A stretch of 64,000 bases of DNA, from the NCBI GenBank assembly GCA_034509495.1, contig CM067511.1, positions 24,123,700 through 24,187,699 on the forward strand, written 5' to 3'. The notes below the pieces were generated by a model. It worked only from the letters and a program-made list of their open reading frames with translations, did no database searches and was not told the origin of the DNA. The stretch's first letter is position 1. Every line of letters begins with the position of its first letter. This document shows positions 38,387-51,300 of this stretch, piece after piece. Position numbers and translations under genes: made by a program. The stretch comes from Acestrorhynchus altus. Its lineage: Eukaryota > Chordata > Actinopteri > Characiformes > Acestrorhynchidae.

Positions 38387-39290
38387 AGTTCTACATAACA
38401 CAGGTAAGGCTATAGTCACAGAACAATTTGTAACCATATGGCAAATCATAATTTATTTTGGGACACACAATGATCCACCATACAATTATGACCACCTTCT
38501 TATTTCTTGCTTCTTGACCAAAGAGCTATGTCTCTTTTGGCTTTTTTGAAGCCTGCCACTATCAGGCTGGTGAGAGAGGGGACGAGACATCTAATTTACA
38601 GTGACTATTCCAGAAAATTTAGACAAAAGCTCAGATGCCAGCAAACATCACCACAGGACTAATTACACCTCTTATCATGCCATCATATGCATCACATCCA
38701 CACAGACACAAACTGAACGGGCCAGCATCTAATCTCCAAGACAAGGGGCAGTGAACACACATTTCTCCCATTATGGCTTCCAAGAATACTGCAAATAAAT
38801 CTGGAATTATGTGGCTCCACTGTATGACTGATTCTGCCCCACTGCAATGGAAAGAATTGCGCAAATCTGACCACATTAGGACGAAAGTCACTATTGTAAA
38901 TATACAACTGCTCCAGCTGAACAAGCAGAATGGCACTCACCTAAAGCAAAATTTGGTATCATGAACCATTGATGTCTGTACAGAGATCTGTACAGAAGAA
39001 AAGAGCTGTTGACAATGGAAAGACAATGGAAGGTAGTAGGAATTATCATTTATCATTATGCATTATACGGTAATCATGAGGAAAATGCCAGAGAATAGTA
39101 GGACTACAGAACTACTACAGAAGAGTAGGACTACAAAAAGAGGAGGAAGGACAGTGTGTTCCATCCTCAAAGAACAAAAGCTGGAACAAAAGGAGGATTG
39201 CATTGGGGGGGTAGGCGCTGGCCCCTTATTCATGTGAAATCTGATTAGCTGGTTGGAGAACAGCAGTGAGAACCTGGGGGCTTGTATATG

Positions 39291-39356
<66 letters not shown>

Positions 39357-42300
39357 GGTTGCAGCTCCAGGGGAGATGGATAAGTGGGACCAGTGAAAGT
39401 GCCAGCGCCTCACGATGGGCGTGCCAGGCTTTCCTTCTTTCTCTCTCTTTCGGTTAACATGATGACATGCTCCACCATCCTCCTCGACTCTCATCTCGTT
39501 CTCCTCAGCTGGACTGCTGTAACCTTGGTTATTAACAGGGGTTGTTTTCACACCTACACGACTGCTCAAATACACACACCAGCACACACAACACATATGT
39601 AATGATTTCAGTGACACGGTGACCAGTATAATCCATCTCCACCGCAGCATCAGGCTGAAAAGAGCAAGCATGAAATGACCCTGGCTAAAAAAGATGGCAG
39701 CCTGCTGAGTGATTTCACACACTGTAATTATCCTGCTCTGGATGAAGAGTGGAGGAGTTTTATGATTAGGGAGTGGAATGCTCTTTGGCTTGTACTCGTC
39801 ACTCCTGCATCAACCATCTCTGGTATTCAGCAGGGTCTGCTGCCCAAATGTGCTACAAGGGCTTCGGGATTTGCTGCAGAGAGAGTGTGGTATGGTGTGA
39901 GTACAAACACGTATATGAGTGTATAAACATGTATGTAAATAGTTCCAAAACAGGGGCCACATGTTGGATTTGCCAGTTTCACATAATCATTCATAAGGTT
40001 TAGGTTTATTTTATAAATAAAAAAAAACAAAAAACAAAAACAAAAAAAAACAATAGCGCAGGGGTGTCAAACTGGGATAGAAATGAGCTGGAGTGGCTGT
40101 AGGTTTTCATTCTAAACAACAAGCAGCAACACCTGATTCCACTCACTTGCATGAGCTTCCGTTTGGCCGGAATGAAAACCTGCTGCCACATCGGCTTTTT
40201 CTGACCTAGTTTGACATCCCTGCAATACGTGGGCTTTTTCGCTTTTTTTAGTACATAATACACAAATCCAGCACAAATACGGCTATATATGTACTGCAGA
40301 TTCAAATGTGCCTGACAACATAGATATATTTAAGTAGATGCATTTTCACAGGTACATTATATGAGGAGCTGAACATTAGTGAGGTCAGGATGCTGGACAA
40401 TCCCCAGCTCCCAAACTCATCCCAAAAGTACTGGATGGAGCAAGTAGCAGTTCCAAAGAACAGTTGCACTTCTCAATGCTGGAGGGCTTTATACAGGGTC
40501 CAGTCAAACTGTGTGTATTCACCTATCGGGGTTAAATATTAGACCAAATGTTTTCCATTTGGATGATCAAATGCATGTATTGGATGCATCAAACCATGAT
40601 TATACACTTGAGTGTAGATACACAAGCATGCCTTAAAAATCTGGCGAGGTGGCTTTATCTAGGCAGATTATACACAATTCAGCTGAACATAAATACAATA
40701 CAATTCATTTGATCAAATAGACCACCTGACCTATCATAATGAAGTATTAATTAGACAACCAAATACTGAACAATAATCATGAACAATGAGCACAACAAAA
40801 AGGACTGGTGGACAGAAAGTCACAGTTACAGTGAGCAGAACCAAGAATGGACCAAACCATCTAAAAGCTTGGCTCCAAGCAAACATATGGAATGCCACAT
40901 GGGAGATTCTGTAAAGAGCTATTATATAATCATTACTTACAGACTCAATACTGCGTGCATTGACCTTAAATAGAAGTGCACAGAAAGGTTGAGAGAGATA
41001 AAATTGTTCGGCTGTCATCGGAAAAAAAATGTCATAAGTAGGTTGATGTAGGTGAACTAAGGATACCCCAGGCACATTCACACTCTTAACACACACAGAA
41101 GAGCCACCCACACTATTCCTTATCATCTATAAGCTTAATCTCGAGCATCCACTGCTGAACCTGAGTGTTATTGGAGATTCCATTAGGGTGAAGGACTTCA
41201 GTCAAAGAGGGAGTTAAGGTTGTGTATGGGGGGAGGGAGCTAGCTGTGTGTGTGTTCATTCCCTGGAGGCTTCAAAGAATGGAAAAGGTGGCAGGTGGGG
41301 GGCTGCATCGTGCCTACTATGATTTATGATCTTGACATGCTGACACATCGCTCATCAGTCTGCGCTCTCTCGTTCTTTGTTCTCCAACTCATTCTCTTTC
41401 TTTCTTTCTGCCATCTGTATGGTTCCATTAATGGGGGGTCTCTTCCACATATTCTTCCATTTATACATTTCCTGGTGGGTGTTAGTGGTTTTTCATGGTA
41501 CTACTGGTTAAATTTACCCACTACTGGTTATACATGGCATATGTTGTGAGGGTTAGTTAAGGATGAAAACAAACTGCTGAAAAATATCATCATCGTTAGC
41601 TAAATGGTATCATGGCTCACAATGAATTAAAACTCGAATGACATCACAATCCCATTAGTGTTCATCCTCTGTTTGCTGTGTTAATACATTAGCATCCCCA
41701 TTAGTCCTCATTCCACATCAGCATTTTATTAACACTCCCTTGGCTTTGGGTTGGGATATCTACTCTCCAGTGGATAAACCAGGCCATTCTGTAGCACCAA
41801 AACGTCAATTTACAGTCAGTTTTTCAGGAGCATAAATCAATCCCAGAGAACCCCTGTATACCTGCAGAAAACCCAGTTGACTAACGACAGTCGATCTTGT
41901 CAGTCTTGGCTGCAGCTCTTGTCCTTAGGGAAGCAGAATGAATCTTGCACTGTTTGTTGGTGTGCTTTAATAGCATTAGTGAGGATGAAGGCACACTAAT
42001 AGCTGCTCCCTCAGGCGCATACAGGATGGAGCCCTACACATTCGCATTAATATCAGTGCATAATTGGACACCATCTGTGGCTGCTTTTTCCAGTCATCTT
42101 TTCCTTGTTCTCATTCCTATTCATCTGTGCTTTGACAGTGTTTGTTGCTCACTCATCTCTGTGTTTATCTGCTTGCTGCACTTTATTTCCCACGGGATGC
42201 CCATGATCCTTAGCATTTCTGCATTTATAAGTAACTTCTGGTTATAATAAAAACAAGTTTTTTTCCCCCCAATATGAATCATTTCTCAGCTCAGTAATAT

Positions 42301-45300
42301 ATTTTTCTACTTCTAGCTCAAAATGAATTTGAATTGAGCTCTTTGTTTAGATATATGACCCATCATCAAATGCCTTTAAAAAAGATTTTTTTGTTTTTTA
42401 TTTTAATCCCACCACCAGTTAGGGCTCCTTAACCAAGGCACATTAGGCCAGACACCTGGCTCTGCTCAGACTGATACAAGTGCGATGGACAGCTCAATAT
42501 GCTTAGAAGAGAACACTAACTGAACATGCTTGAAGGAGAGCACTAATAGCCAGTTTGGATAGCTAACACACATCGCTACCATCACTCAATGTGAGGGCCT
42601 GACTATCCACCCAGTACGGCCAACTGTGCTCTCCTGGATTCCTGGCTAGGAACGGTTGTGGCAACACTGGGGACTGAACCAGAAATCTCCTTATGAGAAT
42701 ACCAATGCTCCACTTAACCATCCATAACATACTGTTCTGCAATACAAAGTCGATTTCTGGGACGCAGATGGTCATAAGTCCAATTTGGCATCTTGTTGTT
42801 CTTTCTCACTAGAACTAAGAGGTAAAAAAAATGTTGACTCACTGCAGCCAAATCTGCTGAGCAGTCCTTCTTAAAGAACCTTCTGGGAGCTCCGCTCATG
42901 AGACGTAGAGCTAAGCAGAGGAGCTTTAGAGAGGCTTTAATGCTGTCCTTCCTGACTAAACATGACCCAGATATTGCCAAAAAAGACCCACGCTGCATAG
43001 AGAAAATATAACCCCCCTGTTTCACCAGTACAGACAGGGAGTGTGGATCATAAAGGGTTCAGGGCTTTATTTCACTGAGGAGACATTAATCAGTTAAGTG
43101 GGAGAGAGCACATGCTGGGATTAAGGAAATGAGACTGCAAGTGTTTGAGACAATATTCAGTCTGAAATGGATACAATGAGGATAAATACTGTATACCCAG
43201 AGGGACAAATGCAAATTAATCATTTAAGATTCAAGAACATGGTAAAATTCTAATTTTTAATAAGACTACTCATCAATGAATCGTGATGAGTCTAGATTCA
43301 AGCAAAACCATCAGACAGTCTTTCACCAGTGTAGAGGACTAATACTCATTGTTTGGCTTCACACTAGAAACTCCAACCCCAAACACATTCTATGAATGTA
43401 GTCAATCAGTCAAATGCACAGGTTTGAAGGACACTGCTCTCTAGATGGCCATCAGCTGCATGTAATTGGTATAATTTGCATACAGTATGATAAATGTCTC
43501 CCTCCAATTAGTCCAAATTTACCCCAGGGGTGATTGTATGTATGTACATGCATAGTGGGGGGGTGTTTATGGGTTTGTGTGCACCCCAAAAACCCCATCT
43601 GTCAACACTGACAGGCCTTGGTTTGTCTACCTGTCCCCTGGGTGGTTGTGTGTGCATGTGTAAGGTTGTGTGTAAGGTGGGGAAAAGCAACATGACATAT
43701 TACAGGAGGACATGACAGACAACTGGCGTGTGATTTATTACAGACCCCGTGATTCCCATTAGAAGCCATGCTCCGATAACACACCTTCACAGCCACACAC
43801 AAACACTAACAGAGGGTCCATGTGTGCCTACACACTGTGTTAGAACACCCATTATAAAGAAACACAAAGCACTATGGGCCAGAACGCTCCTAAAGTATCT
43901 TAGTGTGTGAATGCCAGCATTTCACTGCCCTGTATCAAAATGGTGCACCTCTGCCAAGCTGCCATTTAGGAGAAACAGGAAACAATATTTTAATGAGGTT
44001 TTGGAGCATTTCCTTGACCCATTCTTCATGAAACTCACACAAAAAGGCTGCTGGTGTTTTCAATTGGTGGAAAAACAAAAACAAACAAACAAAAAAAAAC
44101 ACACTATGAGGCTGCATGTACAGTGGCATGCAAACATTTGGGCAACCAGGTATGTTTGAAGAAAAAAGGGCACAGAATTTCATGAAAAGAATACCAAAAC
44201 AAAAAAGCATGGGGGTGGATCCGTGACGTGGAGATCCTTTAGGACATTATTTCGTCAACTTTTGCATTCCACTGTACATCATTGCTGTCACACATAAATG
44301 ACAGCTTTACAGGAGACAAATATGTTCATAAAGGTGAATGGAATTCAATGCAAAATAAATATTCCAAGTATATACCCTGGACAGAATGCCAATCCATTGC
44401 AGGGTCCCACACCATTTTTTAGATTTTTAGATGTTTTCGATATTTCAAGATGTTTCAGTTATGTACAATATATAATCTATTTACTACTCTCAGGTTATCT
44501 TGAAATATTTGATCAACACTTCTGAATGATGAACTTCATATTCTACAGGGGTTGGACAATGAAACCGAAACACCTGTCATTTCAGTGTGGGAGGTTTCAT
44601 GGCTAAATTGGAGCAGCCTGGTGGCCAATCTTCATTAATTGCACATTGCACCAGTAAGAGCTGAGTGTGAAGGTTAGCAGGCAAGAGCACAGTTTTGCTC
44701 AAAATATTGCAATGCACACAACATTATGGGTGATATACCAGAGTTCAAAAGAGGACAAATTGTTAGTGCACGCCTTGCTGGTGCATCTGTGACCAAGACA
44801 GCAAGTCTTTGTGATGTATCAAGAGCCACAGTATCCAGGGTAATGTCAGCACCACCAAGAAGGACGAACCACATCCAACAGGATTAACTGTGGACGCAAG
44901 AGGAAGCTGTCTGAAAGGGATGTTCGGGTGCTAACCCGGATTGTATCCAAAAAATATCATTCCCAAGATGAATTGACACTGTATTGGCCGCAAAAGGAGG
45001 CCCTAGTTCACCATACTAATGAATTATTGTGGTCTAAAACCAGGTGTTTCAGTTTCATTGCCCAACCCCTGTACATCTCATTTTACCTGTAGAATTAGAG
45101 CTGTTTCTTATTCACACAGGACCAAAATGATTTTGTATCATTAACCACACAGATTCCAAACTGTAAAAAAACTAGTATACAAATCTAATGGAATACAAAA
45201 TGAAGACATCAGGTCTCTGCCTTCCTCCAGTGGAAACAAAATGACAGCAAGCATAGCGGTAGACCAGTATGAGTGAATACCGAATGAGTCGATCAGGGTA

Positions 45301-48300
45301 AACACACAATGAATCAATCTGAAGCAGAACAATGTTGAGGCTGTGTGGACTTCTATTCTTGCACAAGACTCTTAATAATAGGTGTAATGTGAAGTGTAAG
45401 CATGCTGGGAGTTCAGCAAACCCAGAGCTCTAATGCCATACATCATCATGTGTTTCAGCATCCAGCAAGCTGCCAGGAAACCTCTGCTTTGTTCTCTTTC
45501 TCCTGCAACTTCTTTCTCCCTCACTCCCTTTATCCTTTGGGAAAGGGTTCAAACAGATCTGGTTACGGATTAGATAGAAAAAGCACAATCGGCAAAGGGA
45601 GAGCAAAAGCAGGCATGTTGTAAAGGCTAACACCACAACGCTGTAGCAGGTCAAAGAGCAAAGCTGAGAGGGGTCTTGGATCAGTGTGGACACAGCAAAC
45701 CTCTGCTGGGACAGTAGAGGGGGGTCAGGGCGGGGTGAGGTCTAGGTCGGATCAGATCAGATTACCAGAAGGTGATACAGTGCTGTACATGCTCATGAAG
45801 AAACGGCAGAAAAGCACTAATTACATTATTCCTATTTATTGACTATATTTGAAAGGTATTTGTTTCATGTTATAACTGTTGTTCCAGAATTCGATCATAG
45901 ATTTGGCCTTATTTTATGTTCCCAAGTGGCACAAACAGTCTAAGAGCTATCCCCATAATCAAAATACCACCAATTCAATCCCTGTGATGAGCCAACTGAA
46001 AGTCTAACTACCCTCGCTCTCTCTCTGGGTGGGTAAAATAACCCCTCCCCTTCTGTCCATCAATTACTACTATTATTCAGTACCACCAATCATCAATTAG
46101 TCAGCCAAAACAGAACTGCCAGTATTTTCCTCCAATATGTTCAGACCTCATGACATTTGTTATGACTTTATGATGGGCATTAACCTTCCCTTTCCCAGCA
46201 TGGCTGGTACTGTGTCATGGGGGAGTCCTAATACTTAGTGGGTTGGGACTGGCAATGACTCAACTAGGGTAGAAACTGAAAATATTTTAGAGAATATTTT
46301 ATGGTGTCTATGATAAAGCTATTTTACTCCTTCCTGTTACTCATACTACTAAGTGTACAATAGCCATTCACTCAATTTCTACATTGAACATGCTAGATAA
46401 AACAAGGCTGCAGGGTTGTTTTATCTTTTTCCACGTTCTAACAGTACCACAATGCAGTGCATTAAGATAAGCAATACTATTGTTACTGTAATACTATTGT
46501 ATCTAATACTAACAATCTTATGTAAGTGGCACAAACATATAACCTAATAGCCTCAAAACAGATGGGCAAAATATGATTAAGAATACATTTAATTCATTAG
46601 AAAACTGATTTGATGTAACCAATACTGACGCATGAAAATTGGGCCGAGATCAATAATCCTACAATCGCTTTTAAAGAAAGCAGAAAACTTGTATCAGCAC
46701 AGCAGTGTTAGGCTGCACATTTAGCTAATGCAACTTCAAACTCTGTGAGGATTAGAGCTGGGAAAGTGACTGCAAGGACACAGCAATAGCACATTCACCA
46801 GCCGCAAGCACCACAAGCCTGAAAAAACCACATACTTTCCTGGAGTTCTGAGGACCTAAAAGGAAAAGTTGGCAGGAAGAAAGAGAGAAAGGGGGGAGAA
46901 AGAGAGAGAGAAGCAAGGCAAGGCTAGTAGAAGTGCAACTAGGGTTGGCTTAAATCCCCTATAATTCCTGCATGTAAAATGCTACAGTCGTAAGGCAATC
47001 TTTAAGGTCAGTGGCTTAGCTTAAAATTTGAGAGGAACAGAGAAAACTTGGAACTTTCAGACCTTATCTGACTGAGCAAACACCCCCCTCACTGTATCCT
47101 GAATGAACCCGATTGAGAGTTCAGTCAACTATCAAAATACTAATTAGACATTTTTAGCTTCCATCAAAATTCTATGGGATTCCTCCTGGGAAATGTCACA
47201 CTCAACCTTGCTGAACTACCACTCAACACTCTGGTCTGAGCACCGATAAGTAAAGCCTTAATCTGGACAGGACAGATAGAGACCTATTTCAATTAGAATT
47301 GTAGACAACTGAATGGGCATAGATTCACCTTGTGTTACTCAACTCATTGCTTTTTAAAGCACCATTATCCTCTCCCACTGGGTTGAAAGGAGAACCAGAT
47401 CATGTACCTCTTTACTAGCTGATTACTGGTGTGATCCAAAGGGGGAAAGGTTATCTCTCTAGAGTCAGAGCTTCATGGATTGTCTGAAGCCACAAAGAGC
47501 ACTGGCCATTGGCTTGGGAAGTGCTAGCAGATCCTTCTGTATGAATTATATACCAAAATGTATACAATGCAGACAAAAAGACTGTTTCAGAGGTACATCC
47601 ATCATACACTGATGTTTAGCAGCTGTTTTAGATGTGTAAAAGGAATCAATACCTTCTTTTTTTGGAGGGGAACCACATAGGATGAGTTTTCATCTGCCAA
47701 CAATTCAATGCAGGATGTCACATCATTCATCTTGTGATAGAGTGAGTTGGAGAGTGATGAGGTTCAGGTGATATCATGGAAAACACAATCGCCAGGTTTA
47801 ACCCCACTCACGATTTGTAGAATTGTCACGGGAGATGTGTGGAAGAAGAAAAACCCAACCACAACAGGAGGTCTTTGAACAATGGAACTGTAGTCAGTGT
47901 AGTCTCCCATCAGCTTTAATGATGAAGAGGTTTGTGATTCCACATTTCAATGTGAAATAAAACACATTCTCTTTTTCTTCTAATAAAATAAAATAATGAA
48001 AAAAAAAAAACAACAAAAAAAACACTTGCAGTAACAGCCTATAAATGGCTATTTGACCATGTAAGGCCTTTAACGTGCTGCAGCCAGAGGCTCAGTCAAT
48101 AAAAGAATACTCCCCAGGGATAGGAGGGAAAGATTTGGGCTCTTTCCACCATGACCAGTTAAGAAAACAGACAAGCTCCAACAGTTCTGATTCATCTTCA
48201 ATACTACAAGGCAGTCATACCATTCCTGCACCAGGGGGTTGTAGAGCAGTCCAGAAGGAATGTATGGCTTTGTTAGTCGTAAAATGGCAAACAGACTGAC

Positions 48301-51300
48301 CCCTGGTTTCTTAGTTTTGGTTGTAGAGGTGGAAACCATGCATCATCTCCACAACCACATTATTAACATAGATGCCCGTGACCACAGAGCAGAGAGACAG
48401 ACAAGCCTGAACTCAGTTTTTTACACAGTCAATATCTCTCAGGAACATTTGGATGTTCTTAAATATGAAATTGAGGAGGAAGCACCTAAGGTGCTGCAAG
48501 GAACCCTCATCCTTTTATCGGTTACTTCAAGTACCATAAGAAGTTCCTCCACAGTTTCAAACTGAATATATAGTTGTATATAATACAGGGCCAGAAACCA
48601 CGAGCAAGCCTATGCTTATTTATAGTTACAGTGGTTTGAGGCAAGTGCATAATTATTTAGGGATTTAGTTTGCACAATGCTAAAAGGTGTCATTAAGGTT
48701 CCATTACAGGTTACACTGTTAAAATTACAAGAGCCACGAGGAACCTTTGGAGATTCTTCAGTTTGAAAGTGTGGAGGAACCTCCTAAGGTGCTTCCATAT
48801 AAAAGGACAAAGGTTCCTTGAAGTTTCCTTGAGGCACATTAAGAGTTTGCTCTACTTATCTGCACCAGTGCAGAGCTTCAGGCACCGAAAACGTGTAAAG
48901 GTTGTAACTAGTGTTAAAACTGTAGAAATTCAGCAAGGGTAATTATGAATGCTGGAGCAAGATTGCTTCCCCTGCTTATCTTCTTCCCACTCTTGCTCTA
49001 TGCTCTCCTCTGCCAAGCAGTTCATTCAACAGTCTCCTAGAAACCAGGAATATCTGAGTTCAGGGGACTTTTCAGGACAGTACATCCTATTCCTTCAGCA
49101 ATGGCTGAGCTTAGTCCATGGTAGCTCCAGACATGCTGTGAAAATATCTCTTTGCTGCCTGTAAGAGTGATGTTCCCTGCTTGTTTTTTTTATGGTTGCA
49201 TACTGCCAAAGGAACAGAGAAGGGGACAAATGGAGAGACAGAGATGAGAGAGTGAGAGTAGAACAATTGGGAACAAAGAGACGGCGCACGAACAAGCCCA
49301 CGCATGGTAGGCACCTCAGTATGGTCCCTTACGTAATAGCATTCTCAAACAGTCACACACATACACACAAGCTTCATGCAGCTGCTGCATGAAAATATGA
49401 GGCAGCCACTAGATTGGGAGATTGAGACTGGGAGGGGGGGGGTAAGCAGCTGTGGAGCTGAACAGGTGGTTAGCATCATCTGTCAGATTTGCATCATTTA
49501 TGTAGATTTACATTTAGGAATTTAGCAGATGCTGTAATCCAGAGTGGCCTGCAGTGGTAGCTAAATGTAGCCTAATGTTAGGAAGGGTTAGGAGTGATCT
49601 TTCCAATCATCTATACTAATAGTCAAAGTTTGAGCATGACTGATACCAACCTGATATTTCTTCTTTCGTAACTACGAAAGTTTAAAATGAACCATTTTAC
49701 ATGCCTTAAACACACACTGTTAGTGTGTGTTACAGTGTGCTACAGGACTATTAGATTCACTGAGTTTTCTTCTCCCTTGATTTCTGATTCAGCCTTTTCT
49801 GCTGATATTAGCCCGATATCCATTTATACAATCTCATGAATTAATGATGAGCCATCTCATGGTAGGAGGATTGCCCAAACAACTCTTATTGGAGTAGGAG
49901 TGGTGCTCCTGCTTAGAGCAACAATGAACTCTCTGATCCTCCATGTGCAAATTTCGGCCTGCAAATTTTAGTTTTCCATGTCCCCCAAAACAGACAATAA
50001 AACTAACAAATTAACTATTCTGCCTTCTGAGTTGAAAGAATTGATAAACAGGGAAAACACTGTAGCATGCAAGGCAGCTGTACTCCAAGACTAGGACTGA
50101 TAACCACTACAACAATATCCAACTCTGCTAATATAAGTGCTATTACAAACATGCCCTTAGCTAAAGCAACCTTCAGTTGAGGCAGATGAGTCTGGCCCGA
50201 CACTAGACTTCATATTAGTACAGCAGGGATGTTTCTCTTTGGATGTCTGATTTACAAATCATTGCACAATACAATACATCCACCTAGTTTTTTGTTAAAG
50301 CAACTGAACAAGGGGGAATGTGTTATCGTGAAATAACAGCATGGATGCGATAATGCAGACACCTGCTGAAGGCTCAGTACCACTAAACTTGTATTTTATT
50401 CATAAGTAATAAAACACAGACAATCCCCACTTCCCTGAACTACAACGAGCCCTGTTCAGATTGCCTCTTTCCCCATTATAATCAAATGTCTGTGTCAGCA
50501 TGTCTTCCACTGAGCCAGAGAAATCCAGCACATTGTCTTTTCATTTTTCTGTTTTGATCAGGTCTTTATATTACTAAATGAGTTTCTGCCATTATCAGCA
50601 CCATTCAGTGTAAAAAAAACCAACAAAAAAAAAACAAAAAAAACAACATGGTTCCAACGGTTCTTAATCAATCAACCTGCACGGCCAGAACATTTGTATA
50701 ATTACTTATTTATTGCTCTCTTGGAACACTAGTCAAATTCTTGCCTGGACAAGGAATCAAACTTGAGCAATCACCAAACTTTAGCAATCACCAAGTGAGT
50801 TCACCAAAGCTGATTTACTTTGTTATTTTCTCTTTATTTTAATGCAACTCATCAGATTACCACATTAAGTAAGCATTCTCGACCAGAAGAATCACTTAAG
50901 ATTAGACTGGTTGGACTCATTATACCATGCAACCTGTTTTTTCCACCAGTGAACTCAGGGACGGCAGCTGTGCAAACTTTCACCACTCTCCACTCTTTGC
51001 ATCCATCAATGGGATACAGTGGTCACCTCCAGATGCTTCATTCCAGAGGCCTCATTATGTGTCCATTTCACATAGTGGATGGCAAGTGTTCCAGCACATT
51101 CTTGGTTAAGACCAAGAAACTGCATACCTCATTGCCTCACTGCCTTTGTGTGGGGAGGATGGGATGCGTCAGACCTTCTGTGGAGATCTCACAATAACTA
51201 CTTGCATACAAACCCGTTTATTGCATTTAGTTAAGCATCTTACTTATAATGAAACTAATCATTTCCTCCTGCAGGACAGACATCAATTCTTCACCTTCAT

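Noticed and set aside
39063..39722. 219-codon minus-strand open frame, the longest in the window
   Set aside because: Its middle is a translated (CA)n tract (His-Thr repeats) and the flanks show no domain. The length is an artefact of the repeat lacking stops.
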